A stretch of DNA of 64,000 nt from Methanoculleus receptaculi (GCF_033472595.1 NZ_CP137642.1:1916382-1980381), one strand, 5' to 3'. Numbered from the stretch's first letter, positions 52,862 through 62,307 are shown. The notes: generated from the letters alone by a model not told the origin. A program made the numbers and translations.

Positions 52862-54052
52862 TTGAGAGCCGGTGAACTGCGGTGTCTGCGTGAGCGCATC
52901 GCCGCGTCGCCTGACGCGATCCTGGTGATGGTCGTGCTCGTCATCTTCATGGACATGATGATCTACGGCCTCCTGATCCCGATCTTCCCGCAGTATGCCT
53001 CGAGCCTCAGCGTGGAGGAATCGGTCATCGGGGTCATATTCGGGCTGTACGCTGCCATGCTTCTTGTATTCTCCATACCGATGGGGCTCCTTTCCGATCG
53101 GCTGGGGCGCCGACCGCTCATAGTCGTAGGGATGCTCCTCCTTGCTCTTGCAACAGCCCTCTTTGGGCTCTCCAACACGGTTCTGCACCTGGCCGCCGCC
53201 AGGACTGTCCAGGGCATATCGGCGGCGGCGACCTGGTCTGCAGGGCTTGCGCTCATCGCCGATACATGCGATCCCGCCAGGCTCGGGGAGAAGATGGGGA
53301 TCGCGTTGTCGTCGGTCGGGCTCGGCACGGTTCTTGGGCCGGTCGCCGGCGGGCTGCTGTTTGAGTATGCCGGCCACACCGCGACCTTCATACTCCCGGC
53401 GATCCTGGCGGCGGTCATCGGTCTCATCGTCCTTGCGGTCCCGGTGCAGACGTGCCGGCGAGAGAGCCCATACCTCCTCCCGCGGGGCGCGCTCCCCTGC
53501 CTCGCGGTCTGTGCGGCAGTGATCGTCGCGGTCTCCGGGACATACGGCGTGATCGACCCCTACCTCCCCGTCCACCTCTATGCAGCCTTTTCCGCCTCGC
53601 CGGGAATGATCGGGGGCATGTTTGCGGTTCTGGCGGCCGCGGCCATAATCGTCCAGCCAGCCACAGGCCGGGTCTATGACCGCTGCGGCGGGAGCCGCTA
53701 CCTTATACCCGGCGGGCTCGTCCTTGCCGGGGCCGCGATCCTGGCTGCCGTGGAGGCGGAGACCGTCCTCCTCACCGCCGTTTCGGTCTTCACGCTGGGG
53801 GTCGGGCTTGGCTCTGCCCTGGTGCCGGTGATGCCGATCCTGGCAGAGATCTACCGCAGCCACGGTTCGCAGGGCGCCGCCTACGGCATATACAACACTT
53901 TCTACTCTGCGGGGCTCTCTGCGGGGCCGTTTGCAGGGGCGGTGATCCTGGCGAAGTGGGCCTTACCGACTCTATTCCTGCTGCTGGCAGTTATCCTCGC
54001 GGCTACAGGGGTCTTATGCTGGTCAGCCATCGGGAGAGCCGGCTGGCGCTGA
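52862..54052 (+). CDS. Major facilitator superfamily transporter
   Basis: A 396-residue MFS protein with 12 predicted helices. The loop 2-3 signature GLLSDRLGRRPLIVVGMLL and the second-half counterpart GRVYDRCGGSRYLIPGG are intact, and the helix 5 motif VGLGTVLGPVAGGLL fits drug-proton antiporters. It starts at TTG (52862) 35 bases after cbiA. Substrate unknown; an export function is likely. Confidence 0.88.
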   Translation: MRAGELRCLRERIAASPDAILVMVVLVIFMDMMIYGLLIPIFPQYASSLSVEESVIGVIFGLYAAMLLVFSIPMGLLSDRLGRRPLIVVGMLLLALATALFGLSNTVLHLAAARTVQGISAAATWSAGLALIADTCDPARLGEKMGIALSSVGLGTVLGPVAGGLLFEYAGHTATFILPAILAAVIGLIVLAVPVQTCRRESPYLLPRGALPCLAVCAAVIVAVSGTYGVIDPYLPVHLYAAFSASPGMIGGMFAVLAAAAIIVQPATGRVYDRCGGSRYLIPGGLVLAGAAILAAVEAETVLLTAVSVFTLGVGLGSALVPVMPILAEIYRSHGSQGAAYGIYNTFYSAGLSAGPFAGAVILAKWALPTLFLLLAVILAATGVLCWSAIGRAGWR

Positions 54053-54089
54053 AGATACGTTCTTTGCGTTCCCGGCCAAAACGTGAGGT

Positions 54090-55220
54090 ATGTTCCAGGA
54101 GTTCTGCCGCCGTCGCACCCCTGAACTGCTGATCGCCCTCTTCGGGCTCATCTTCGTGGCTGCAGCGTTCGGGGAGGTTGAAGGTGAGGCAGGAGTGTTC
54201 CTCGCCTCGGCACTCGATGTGGCGCTATTTGTCATCCTTGCAATGCTCGTCCATCTCGCAGCGACCCGGCACCCGGCCTACCGCCGGGCTGCCATCATCT
54301 GGCTTTTTGCCGTGGTTGCCGGGCTTGCTGCCGTCACGGCCAGTCTTGGAGCGGTTGCCATCCTTCCGGAGGAGGTCGATCCCGACCTATTCGACCCTGA
54401 ACTTGCCGCCGCGGTTGCCCTTCTCCTCCTGGGCGTTTTTGTTGCCGGGCTTTTGAGCCTCGTCGGGCTCTCGCGCCGGTTCCGGGTCTGGCTTGCAGGC
54501 TACCTGCCGTTCGACCCGGACTCGCTCCTCCATACGGTCGCGCTCGTCGTCATCCTCGCCATGATCCTCATCCCGCCCATACCGCTCCTTGTCACGGGGG
54601 TTCCGCCCTTCCTCTCGGAGCAGTTCCTCGGCCTCCTGCTTGAGTCCGGGGATCTGCTCGCGAACACCGTCACGCTGGATGTCTATACCCTCTTCTGGAC
54701 GCTTGTTGGTTCGTTCTTCATAGCGGGAGCGTTTGTCCGGCGGACGGGGCGCGAAACCCTGGAGCGGCTCGGACTCGTCCGCCCGACGGGGCGGCAGGTC
54801 GTTCTTGCCGTCGTCGCGGCTCTCGCGCTCGTCGCCGCCTTCCACTTCATTGACCTGGCGCTTGCCATGCTTATGGGCTGGCTCGGCATCCCGGTCACCG
54901 ACGAGGATGCCGTCAACCTGCTCTTTGCCGGCGCGCTCACGCTCCCCGGGGTCATCATGGCATCCGTCGCGGCGGGATTCGGCGAGGAGGTGAGCATCCG
55001 CGGGCTGCTCCAGCCACGGTTCGGCATCCTCCTCCCGGCGATCCTGTTTGCGTCGCTCCACGCCTTCCAGTACACCTGGGACGGCCTCGTCTCGGTCTTC
55101 TTTGCGGGGATTATATTCGCCTATATCCGGCGGTATACGAACACAACGACGTCGGCGATCACGCACACCGTCTACGACCTGGTGCTCTTCTCGATGCTGC
55201 TGGCCGGGATCTCGGTATGA
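54090..55220 (+). CDS. CPBP-family intramembrane metalloprotease
   Basis: A 376-residue multispanning protein. The C-terminal half holds the CPBP (CAAX protease-like) motifs: FGEEVSIRGLLQ, the His in ASLHAFQYT, and ITHTVYDL. The N-terminal half is another set of helices. These proteases act in the membrane on unknown substrates. It lies 37 bases after the MFS gene, on the same strand. Confidence 0.85.
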   Translation: MFQEFCRRRTPELLIALFGLIFVAAAFGEVEGEAGVFLASALDVALFVILAMLVHLAATRHPAYRRAAIIWLFAVVAGLAAVTASLGAVAILPEEVDPDLFDPELAAAVALLLLGVFVAGLLSLVGLSRRFRVWLAGYLPFDPDSLLHTVALVVILAMILIPPIPLLVTGVPPFLSEQFLGLLLESGDLLANTVTLDVYTLFWTLVGSFFIAGAFVRRTGRETLERLGLVRPTGRQVVLAVVAALALVAAFHFIDLALAMLMGWLGIPVTDEDAVNLLFAGALTLPGVIMASVAAGFGEEVSIRGLLQPRFGILLPAILFASLHAFQYTWDGLVSVFFAGIIFAYIRRYTNTTTSAITHTVYDLVLFSMLLAGISV

Positions 55221-55274
55221 AGGCGTAACCTGGCATCCTCATCCCTGGTTCGAAAGAACAGTTGTAAGGAAAAC

Positions 55275-55360
55275 GCTGAGGGGGAGATTTGAACTCCCGA
55301 GGGGCTCAACGCCCCACGGGCTTTCCAGGCCCGCGCCTTACCGGTCTAGACTACCTCAGC
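55275..55360 (-). tRNA. tRNA-Ser (GGA anticodon)
   Basis: The minus strand folds with acceptor GCTGAGG/CCTCAGC, anticodon loop CTGGAAA, and the long variable arm typical of serine tRNAs (TGGGGCGTTGAGCCCC). The T-arm reads GAGTTCAAATC. No intron and no encoded CCA. Confidence 0.95.
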
Positions 55361-55401
55361 AGAGATGGTGCATCACTCGTTGGCGGTGTATTCTATTAAT
55401 A

Positions 55402-56313
55402 TTACCTCCCGGCATGCGTCTTCCAGCCGCGGGGATAGGTGCCGGGCGGCATAAGGACGGTTGTAGGCGCAACGGCAAACCCGGGTTCTCCGGGCCTCAG
55501 CGCCGACGATCCGAGAAGAGAGCGGCCGAGACCGACAAGTTCGCCGCGCTCTGTCATGATGGCAACCGTCTCGCCCTCTGCAAAACCTCCAGCCTTCTCC
55601 CTGACACCGACCCCGGCCAGGACGGCCCCGCGGCAGACGGCGTCGACCGCGGTGTCGCGGATGATAACCTTCGGGAGATCGGCAACGGCCGATTCCGGGG
55701 GGTGGATCATCCTTTGGAGGGGTTCGGGGTCGCCCTCCCGTGCAAACACAGCGGCGTCGGCAAGTTCGTGGAGCGTGACGGCATCGGTCTCGCCGAACCG
55801 TCCTGAGCGTGTCCGCCGGAGTTCCACCATGTTGGCGCACGTCCCGATCGCGTAGCCCAGGTGCACGCAGAGCGTCCGGATGTATGTCCCGGCATCGCAG
55901 CGAACCCGGAAGAGGACAAGTCTCCCCTCCATCTCCAGGAGCTCTATCTCATGGATCTTCCTGATCCGCAGGCTCCGCTTCACCGCACTCTTCCGGGGCG
56001 GCCGCTGGTACACCCGGCCGACAAACTCCGCCGCCGCACGCTCTACCGCCTCCCTCGAGGCGTCGGCGTGGAGCCTCATCAAACATATGTACTCCTTGCT
56101 CTGCGAGAGGAGGACGGGGGCAAGCCTGACTGCAGGGCCGAACATGACTATGAGCACCCCCGAGACCTGCGGGTCGAGCGTCCCGGCGTGACCCACCCGG
56201 CGTCCCAGGATCTCCCCGACCCAGGCGGTCACCTGATGGCTGCTCGGGCCGCGGGGTTTGTCTATGATGACGATCCCGGATTCCGGGATGGAAGAAGACT
56301 CCTGGCCGGCCAC
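55402..56313 (-). CDS. H/ACA RNP pseudouridine synthase Cbf5/TruB
   Basis: A 303-residue pseudouridine synthase. The catalytic Asp is in VGHAGTLDPQVSGVL, and KSAVKRSLRIRKIHEIELLE and RCDAGTYIRTLCVHLG are standard blocks. A C-terminal PUA domain (about residues 215-300) supports the archaeal Cbf5 form that works with guide RNAs, Nop10, Gar1 and L7Ae and also modifies tRNA position 55. It lies 6 bases after hemD. Confidence 0.93.
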   Translation of the reverse strand: MAGQESSSIPESGIVIIDKPRGPSSHQVTAWVGEILGRRVGHAGTLDPQVSGVLIVMFGPAVRLAPVLLSQSKEYICLMRLHADASREAVERAAAEFVGRVYQRPPRKSAVKRSLRIRKIHEIELLEMEGRLVLFRVRCDAGTYIRTLCVHLGYAIGTCANMVELRRTRSGRFGETDAVTLHELADAAVFAREGDPEPLQRMIHPPESAVADLPKVIIRDTAVDAVCRGAVLAGVGVREKAGGFAEGETVAIMTERGELVGLGRSLLGSSALRPGEPGFAVAPTTVLMPPGTYPRGWKTHAGR

Positions 56314-56319
56314 CCGCGA

Positions 56320-57000
56320 TCACCGCCCTTCGACGCAGCGGTTCAGGGCTTCAAGCGTCCCTGCGAGCGACCCGTCCCCGACAACCGCCGGAGGGTGTCC
56401 GCCTGCCCGCATCGCATCCGCGGTGGTCGTGCCGATGGCGATGAGGAGAAGGCCGTCACGGGGCTGCCACCGCGCCTCCCGATAAGACATGGCGCTTGTA
56501 AAGAGGAGAGCGTCAGCATCCTCAACCTCGAGTTCGGTTCCCGTGGGGACGAGGGCGTAGACCCGCTCCTCCCGAACCCTTCCGCCGGCGGCGATGATCG
56601 CCTCAATGAGCTCCGGGTTCGGGAGATCGGCCCGCGGGATCCCGACCGTCCGGCCCCGGAGCCAGTCGCCCAGGTAGGGGGCAAACGCCCGGGAGTAGAA
56701 CGAGGGGAGAACCTCTGCATCTATCCCGGAGCCGCGGAGGACCTCGGCGGTCTTTGGGCCGATCGCGATCACCCTGGGCCACCGTTCCAGTCTCGGCGCG
56801 ATCAGTGCGGCGGGGAGGGCGCTTGCGAAGAAGAGGCAGTCAAACTCGCCGCGGTGGACGGCCTCGATGAAGGCATCGATCCTCTCCTCGCGCAACTCAG
56901 CCCGCAACGGGGAGACGGTGTAGCAGTCGTGACCGTATGCGGCGCAGAGGGCGCGGTCGCCCGCGGCCTTGTTCTCGAGCCGGGTGATGGCGATCTTCAT
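56320..57000 (-). CDS. hemD: Uroporphyrinogen-III synthase
   Basis: A 226-residue HemD that cyclises hydroxymethylbilane with D-ring inversion, giving uroporphyrinogen III for siroheme, corrinoid and F430 synthesis. Conserved positions include AITRLENKAAGDRA, FASALPAALIAP, VIAIGPKTAEVLR, and the C-terminal AIGTTTADAMRAGG. It forms a two-gene operon with cbf5. Confidence 0.9.
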   Translation of the reverse strand: MKIAITRLENKAAGDRALCAAYGHDCYTVSPLRAELREERIDAFIEAVHRGEFDCLFFASALPAALIAPRLERWPRVIAIGPKTAEVLRGSGIDAEVLPSFYSRAFAPYLGDWLRGRTVGIPRADLPNPELIEAIIAAGGRVREERVYALVPTGTELEVEDADALLFTSAMSYREARWQPRDGLLLIAIGTTTADAMRAGGHPPAVVGDGSLAGTLEALNRCVEGR

Positions 57001-57092
57001 TGGCTAAATCCTTCGTCCCGGTGGAATATGACTGTATCGGGAAGGACAAAATCCGGTTGGTTTATCCCTGCCCAATCCGACCATGGATAAGC

Positions 57093-58304
57093 GTGCTCTC
57101 CGGAATCCTGCTCGGAACAGTCCTTGGCATACTCTGCGGCGCCGTGAGCGGTCTCATCCCCGGCATCCATGCAAACACGGTGGCAGGCCTCCTCCTCTCG
57201 CTCCAGGCGCTCCTGCTTGCCTGGTTCGAGCCCGTGGTCATCGCCTCCGCCATGTTTGCCACGCTCGTCACGCATACTTTCCTCGACAACGTCCCCGCCA
57301 CGTTCCTCGGTATCCCGGATGCCGAGACGTCGCTTGCCGTCCTCCCGGCCCATGCACTCTGTCTCGATGGGCGGGGGGAGGAGGCCGTGAGGATATCCGC
57401 CCTGGGTAGCGCTGCGGGGGTCGCTCTCTCCCTTCCGCTGGCGCTGGGGTTTGTCCTCGTCCTTCCCGCGCTCCAGCCGGCGATCGACTGGGGGATCGGG
57501 CTCATCATACTGGCGGTGGGGGGCTACCTCGTCGTGGTCTCGGAGTCGCCGGGCTGGGCGTTCGCGGTCTTTGCGGTCTCGGGGATCCTGGGGGTCTTTG
57601 CACTGGGCTGCTCCTACCTGGCCTGGCCGGCGGGCGGTGAGTCGGGGGTGCTGATGCCCCTCCTCTCGGGCCTCTTCGGGGTATCCGTCCTCCTCGGAGG
57701 GTCGCAGGGGAAGATGCCGGAGCAGCGGTTCCAGGGGCTTGACATTCCAGCCGGTGCTCTACGCCGCGGGTCTATACTTGGTTCGGCCGCCGGCGCTCTC
57801 GTCGGCTGGCTTCCGGGGCTCTCGAGCGCCACCGCAAACACCCTCCTGACCTCGGTCGTCGGCTACGACTCGAACCCGCGGGAGTACATCCTGGCAACGA
57901 GCGCTGCAAACACCGTGAACGCTTTTCTCGGGCTTGCGGCGTTCTACGCCATATCCCGGACACGGAACGGGGTTATGGCGGCTATCTCGGCGCTTGAGGA
58001 TATGCCGCCGGCAACCGCCATCCTCCTTGCGGGGGCGCTCGCCGCGGTTGGAGCATACCTCCTGACGATCCTCTTCTCGCGTGCCGCCGGACTCTTCTCC
58101 GGGGTGAACGTCAGGGCGCTGAACCGCGCTGTCATCATCTTCATCGTCATGCTCTCGTTCGTCCTCTGCGGGCCGTTCGGGATCCTTGTCCTCCTGCTGG
58201 CGACAGCGGTCGGCTGCGTCCCGGCGCTTGTCAACATCCGCCGGGTCTACTGCATGGGTGCGATAATGCTCCCTGTGATGGTCTACTCCTTCGGTCTGGC
58301 GTGA
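57093..58304 (+). CDS. TctA/DUF112-type membrane protein
   Basis: A polytopic protein of about 403 residues with ten or more helices. The signatures SGLIPGIHANT near the start and GWLPGLSSATANTLLT in the middle are the paired GxxPG motifs of the TctA-related family. The GTG at 57093 fits the family start (VLSGILLGTVLG) and has a TATA-like TTTATCC about 30 bases upstream; a TTG at 57000 would add 31 unrelated residues and overlap hemD. Function is unknown; transport is likely. It overlaps nop5 by 4 bases. Confidence 0.85.
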   Translation: MLSGILLGTVLGILCGAVSGLIPGIHANTVAGLLLSLQALLLAWFEPVVIASAMFATLVTHTFLDNVPATFLGIPDAETSLAVLPAHALCLDGRGEEAVRISALGSAAGVALSLPLALGFVLVLPALQPAIDWGIGLIILAVGGYLVVVSESPGWAFAVFAVSGILGVFALGCSYLAWPAGGESGVLMPLLSGLFGVSVLLGGSQGKMPEQRFQGLDIPAGALRRGSILGSAAGALVGWLPGLSSATANTLLTSVVGYDSNPREYILATSAANTVNAFLGLAAFYAISRTRNGVMAAISALEDMPPATAILLAGALAAVGAYLLTILFSRAAGLFSGVNVRALNRAVIIFIVMLSFVLCGPFGILVLLLATAVGCVPALVNIRRVYCMGAIMLPVMVYSFGLA

Positions 58305-59203
58305 GCCTCTTATACGACAGGGGCGCAAGTATTCCCGCAATGCTGCAGCGCTACTGGTTCGGGGATATCGATGAGGATGGGTGCTGCCGGGCTGCAGGCA
58401 CCGAACCGGCCGCACTCGCCGAGCGGGTCTCCAGCCTCCGCACCGATATGGAGTCGTATACCCCGATCAACTGGGAGGTCGCCAGGGACTGCGGGGTTGT
58501 CCGGACGCGGGAGGGGTATGTTGCCCTGCTGCGTTCGGTCTGCATGATTCTTGCCCGGCAGAAGATCGCCCGGTCATACCAGGAGCGGGATGTCGCCCTC
58601 CTCCAGATGGTGCGGATGCTCGACGAGATCGATAATGTCATCAACCTCCTCTCGGAGCGTGCCGCTGAGTGGTACCAGGTCACCGACCCGTCGTTCTCCC
58701 GGAAGTACCGCTCCCTCCCGGCAAAGAAGATGCTTGATATGATCCGGAGAGGGGCAGACGGGGGGCTCGCGGGGGTTGCAGCCGAGATCGAGCGGCTCAC
58801 GGAGGTGAGAAGACGGCTGATGCGGGAGGTCTCCGCAATGGCCGATGAGGTGATGCCGAATGTGAGCGCCCTCATCGGCGGGCTGGTCGCGGCCCGTCTC
58901 CTCTCCCGGGCAGGGGGGCTTGCTGAACTTGCCAGGATGCCGGGAAGCACCATACAGGTGCTCGGCTCGGAGCAGGCGCTGTTTTCGCACCTTCGAGGCG
59001 GGTCGCCGCCGCCAAAACACGGTATAATCTTTCAGCACCGCAGGGTCCACAACGCCCCAAAAGAGGTGAGGGGTCGGGTGGCCCGGGTGCTTGCGGCGAA
59101 ACTTGCCATCGCGGCCAGGCTCGACCACTACCGGGGTGAGGCGGTGCCATCGTTCATCGAGGAGGCCCAGGCCCGGATCGACGAGGCAGGGAGGAGGGCA
59201 TGA
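58301..59203 (+). CDS. Box C/D RNP core protein Nop5
   Basis: A 300-residue Nop5 (Nop56/58 orthologue). A shortened N-terminal domain and coiled coil (about 100-180) precede the Nop domain, with MPNVSALIGGLVAARLLSRAGGL and MPGSTIQVLGSEQALF. It bridges L7Ae-bound guide RNA and fibrillarin to place 2'-O-methyl groups on RNA. It starts at GTG 58301 and overlaps the fibrillarin gene by 4 bases. Confidence 0.93.
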   Translation: MSLLYDRGASIPAMLQRYWFGDIDEDGCCRAAGTEPAALAERVSSLRTDMESYTPINWEVARDCGVVRTREGYVALLRSVCMILARQKIARSYQERDVALLQMVRMLDEIDNVINLLSERAAEWYQVTDPSFSRKYRSLPAKKMLDMIRRGADGGLAGVAAEIERLTEVRRRLMREVSAMADEVMPNVSALIGGLVAARLLSRAGGLAELARMPGSTIQVLGSEQALFSHLRGGSPPPKHGIIFQHRRVHNAPKEVRGRVARVLAAKLAIAARLDHYRGEAVPSFIEEAQARIDEAGRRA

Positions 59204-59799
59204 TCTGGATCGGGAACGTCCTGGTCTCGCCCGGCGAGGCCGGGGTGTATGGTGAGCGGACGCTCGATGGCTACAGGGTCTGGGATCCCTACCGGAGCAA
59301 ACTTGCAGCGCTCTACGCTCTCGGCGGCGGGGTTGAACTCGAATCCTGGATGCGGGTGCTCTACCTTGGGGCGGCAAACGGGACCACCGTCTCCCACGTC
59401 GCCGACTACGTCGAGACGGTCTACGCCGTGGAGTTTGCACCCCGGCCGATGCAGGACCTCCTGGAGGTTGCCCGCCGCCGGAAGAAGATAGTGCCGATAA
59501 TGGCTGATGCGAGCCGGCCGGAGGACTACGCGCCGTTGATGGAGTCGGTCGACCTGGTCTACCAGGACGTGGCGCAGCCGAACCAGGTCGAGATAGCGGA
59601 ACGGAACCTGGTATTCTTAAAACCGGGGGGGTGGTTCATCCTGATGCTGAAGACACGGAGCGTGGATGTTCGAAGGGACCCGGCCGGGGTGCTCGAGGAG
59701 ACCCTGGCCGCGCTCGAGCGCCGCATTGAGGTTGCGGAGGCCCGCTGGCTAGAGCCCTACCACCACGACCACGCCGCGATCGTCTGTTCCAGGCCGTAG
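59200..59799 (+). CDS. flpA: Fibrillarin-like rRNA/tRNA 2'-O-methyltransferase
   Basis: A 199-residue SAM methyltransferase, the catalytic subunit of archaeal C/D RNPs. Motif I is VLYLGAANGTTVSHV and the catalytic tetrad aspartates lie in VDLVYQDVAQPNQ. The C-terminal EPYHHDHAAIV is diagnostic. Coupled to nop5 by overlap. Confidence 0.94.
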   Translation: MIWIGNVLVSPGEAGVYGERTLDGYRVWDPYRSKLAALYALGGGVELESWMRVLYLGAANGTTVSHVADYVETVYAVEFAPRPMQDLLEVARRRKKIVPIMADASRPEDYAPLMESVDLVYQDVAQPNQVEIAERNLVFLKPGGWFILMLKTRSVDVRRDPAGVLEETLAALERRIEVAEARWLEPYHHDHAAIVCSRP

Positions 59800-59830
59800 C
59801 ATATATCAGCCTAGAGGGTGAGAGATCCAC

Positions 59831-60565
59831 ATGGATCGGGTCGTATTCAACCCCTTCTCGCCGCTGCTGATCATAATATTCCTCGGGCTGATCGGGCTCT
59901 TCATATTTGCAGTTCTCATCTTCCCGCTAATCTTCGTGACGGCGGTCGGGGCGACGTTCACGCGGCTCGGGTTCTCCTGGCAGCAGGCGCTCCTCATCCT
60001 CTTCCTGACGCTTGCGGGGAGTTTCATCAACATACCGATAAAGACGCTCGAGAGCCGGCCGGTCGCACCGGAGTACGAGCGCTACATACCGATCTACGGC
60101 CGGCTCTACCGCATCTCGCGGCCGGTGCAGCGGACGGTCCTTGCGGTGAACGTCGGCGGCGCCCTGATCCCGGTCGTGATATCGCTCTACCTGCTCTATA
60201 AGTCGATCCAGATCGCCGGCGGGTTCGAGATCCTCTGGCTTGCTCTCCTCGGGGTCGCGATCGTGACCGTCGTGACAAAACTCGTCGCCCGCCCGGTGCC
60301 GGGGCTCGGGATCGCGACGCCGTTCTTCATCCCGCCGCTCGCGGCGCTGCTTGCGGCGCTGATCCTCCCGCTCCTCGCGGGGGGCGCGCCGGGTGCGCCG
60401 GTGATAATCGCCTACGTGAGCGGGACGCTCGGCACCCTTATCGGGGCGGACCTTATGAATCTCAATCATATAGCGGAACTGGGGGCACCGATGGCAAGCA
60501 TCGGGGGTGCGGGGACGTTTGATGGGATATTTCTCTCCGGGATCATCGCGGCGCTGCTGGCGTGA
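59831..60565 (+). CDS. DUF1614 membrane protein
   Basis: A 244-residue polytopic membrane protein (about seven helices) with the DUF1614 blocks TFINIP-like SFINIPIKTLESR, VAVNVGGALIPVVIS and the C-terminal GTFDGIFLSGIIAALLA. The family is common in archaea; function is unknown. It starts 31 bases after the fibrillarin gene. Confidence 0.82.
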   Translation: MDRVVFNPFSPLLIIIFLGLIGLFIFAVLIFPLIFVTAVGATFTRLGFSWQQALLILFLTLAGSFINIPIKTLESRPVAPEYERYIPIYGRLYRISRPVQRTVLAVNVGGALIPVVISLYLLYKSIQIAGGFEILWLALLGVAIVTVVTKLVARPVPGLGIATPFFIPPLAALLAALILPLLAGGAPGAPVIIAYVSGTLGTLIGADLMNLNHIAELGAPMASIGGAGTFDGIFLSGIIAALLA

Positions 60566-60867
60566 GGGGGTAGGGCGTCGGGAGGAATCCGGCGGCCTGA
60601 CCCGGGTTGCGGCGAAGCCTGAGGGATCTACTCGTTCCGGGCTTGTGCGGCGGGTGAATGCGTTAGATAGTTGCCGTGTCATCCCCACACCTGTTGGCCG
60701 CGCTCTTCCCGCTCCGCCCCTTCACCCCCGCACGTTAACGTTTCCCGCGGCGGGGGGGGCGGATCGGACCGGTCGTCTGTCCCATTCTCCCGCAAGACCA
60801 ATACACCATCCGGGATCCCCGGGCAATCGCTCAGGTTCACAACCACAAAATAAGGTGGAATAAACCG
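60566..60867. other. Intergenic region (302 bases)
   Basis: No gene is supported. It is GC-rich with an 8-base G run near 60753 and shows no clear dyad or promoter. It separates a plus-strand gene from the convergent hicBA pair. Confidence 0.5.
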
Positions 60868-61056
60868 CTACCTGGCGAGCCGATTCCATTCTTCACGGGA
60901 AATGCCTGCCTGCCGGAGGATACGCACGAGCAGGTCGACGCAGATCTCTGGCCTATGTGGATTTGGGATGGTCAGAACGAGATCCCCTTTTACCATGAAT
61001 GGGTGTCTGCCTCCCCGGCACGGCCCCTCAAATCCCAGGGCCTGGAGATTCTTCAC
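60868..61056 (-). CDS. hicA: HicA-type toxin, N-terminus probably lost
   Basis: A 62-residue HicA (mRNA interferase). The core LGFEGPCRGGRHPFMVKG with the active-site His, IPNPH, and LVRILRQAGISREEW are clear. The start at GTG 61056 is the first in-frame codon after an in-frame TAG at 61066-61068. Homologues begin about ten residues earlier, so the TAG may have removed the true start. The product may still be made from the GTG. Confidence 0.8.
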   Translation of the reverse strand: MKNLQALGFEGPCRGGRHPFMVKGDLVLTIPNPHRPEICVDLLVRILRQAGISREEWNRLAR

Positions 61057-61081
61057 AAGTTGGTTCTATGGGGGCCTGATC

Positions 61082-61342
61082 CTATGCTCCGGCACCCGTA
61101 TCCACCCTGACGATCTCTCCCACAGTGCGGCCGGCGACCGGAGGTATCGGGAGGCCGCGCCGGAGCCGTATGATCAACCATTCGTCGATGACGCCGGCAA
61201 GGTTTCTCCTGCACTCTTCCAGCGTCCTGCCGGTTGCAAAAACCCCGGGAAGTTCCGGGATCTCTCCGTAATACGGTTCGGCGTCCTCGATGATCTCGTA
61301 GTTGGCGCGTTCGAGTGCCGCGCTGATATACTCCAGGATCAT
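61082..61342 (-). CDS. hicB: HicB-type antitoxin
   Basis: An 86-residue HicB. The core ISAALERANYEIIEDAEPYYGEIPELPGVFATGRTLEECRRNLAG is the RNase H-like HicB fold. The ATG at 61342 (MILEYIS) or a TTG at 61354 are possible starts. It precedes hicA on the same strand, the hicBA order. It ends at a TAG. No DNA-binding C-terminus is evident. Confidence 0.8.
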   Translation of the reverse strand: MILEYISAALERANYEIIEDAEPYYGEIPELPGVFATGRTLEECRRNLAGVIDEWLIIRLRRGLPIPPVAGRTVGEIVRVDTGAGA

Positions 61343-61476
61343 TGCATACTTCAATGGGATTGCCCCCGCATATAGGATTTCCCCGGTCGAGCGGGATCCA
61401 CGGCTGCTGTTAGTGGACCCATTCGGTTCGGTGCCGGTTATCCCCGGGGGCGTCCCCGATCTGCTGCGGGTGCGAT

Positions 61477-62307
61477 TCACTCCCCGGCACGGCGCTCTTC
61501 CCAGAGCCCGGCAAAGACCCGCACCTGGCTGAGGTAGACCGCCGGGTCGCGCTTGTACTCGAGCACCGTCGGGATCTCGGGGTGCCGCCGGAGCCGGGAG
61601 AAGACCGCTTCAAGGTCAAGCCCGCCCTCGGGGTGGTCAAGCTCGAGGTGCTCGTCGGTGATCGAGCCCCTTCTAACGTTCGAGAGGTGGTGGAGGGTCA
61701 CGTTAAGGGCTTCAAACCGGGCTAACTCCTCCATGAAGGAGATCTGGCGGTAGTTTGTGGTGCAGGCAAGGTGAGGGAAGTCCAGGCAGAACCGGGTGAT
61801 CTTCGTGCCTGCAAGCTCCGCGAGTTCTCCGGCGGTGTTCCCGAGGAAGGGGTAGCCGGCATGGACGGCCGGGAGGTTCTCAAGGGTGAGGCGGGGGTCG
61901 TTGTGGCGGTCCAGGAACGCGGCAAAGGTCTCTTCTGCGGCGGCGCGGCCTCCGGGTTCATACCGGCCGGCGTGGAGGACGATCGTCTCCGCACCCAGGG
62001 TGTCGGCGGCTTCAAGGGTCTGGTTCATGGCCTCCTCTATATGAGCCTCGATCACGTCGAGCGGACGGTTGTCCCGGGCGGCGGGGGCGCAGGGGTTGAC
62101 GCCGTGGCTGTGGTGGGGTGCGTGGATGACGGCCGGGATGCCGGCTGCGGCGATCCGGTCGAGGTGCTCACGAAACGACCGCCGGGGGAGGGGGATGGCC
62201 TGAACCTGGATGAACTGGATTGTCCCCTCCTCGTAAAGAGCCCTGAGCAGTCCAAGCGCCTCGTCGTCGTTGAGCCGCAGCGTGCAGCCCGGTTTGCAGG
62301 CAGACAA
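61477..62307 (-). CDS. Sugar phosphate isomerase/epimerase family TIM-barrel protein
   Basis: A 276-residue protein of the xylose isomerase-like TIM barrel superfamily. Typical metal-site elements are the HAPHHSHG strand, LHAGRYEPGG, LTLENLP with its Glu, FCLDFPHL with its Asp and His, and VLEYKRD. The start (ATG 62307) gives MSACKPGCTLRLNDD, with two cysteines near the N-terminus. The substrate is unknown. Confidence 0.82.
   Translation of the reverse strand: MSACKPGCTLRLNDDEALGLLRALYEEGTIQFIQVQAIPLPRRSFREHLDRIAAAGIPAVIHAPHHSHGVNPCAPAARDNRPLDVIEAHIEEAMNQTLEAADTLGAETIVLHAGRYEPGGRAAAEETFAAFLDRHNDPRLTLENLPAVHAGYPFLGNTAGELAELAGTKITRFCLDFPHLACTTNYRQISFMEELARFEALNVTLHHLSNVRRGSITDEHLELDHPEGGLDLEAVFSRLRRHPEIPTVLEYKRDPAVYLSQVRVFAGLWEERRAGE

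Noticed and set aside
52823-53863. 346-codon frame antisense to the MFS gene
   Set aside because: The plus strand shows MFS loop signatures and 12 helices; the antisense product is a charged, low-complexity shadow.
55861-57090. 409-codon frame antisense to cbf5 and hemD
   Set aside because: It spans two well-supported minus-strand genes and shows no family features.
61066-61068. TAG before hicA as a pyrrolysine codon
   Set aside because: There is no pylBCD or PylRS context here and HicA is not a methylamine methyltransferase; a stop or decay is the simpler reading.
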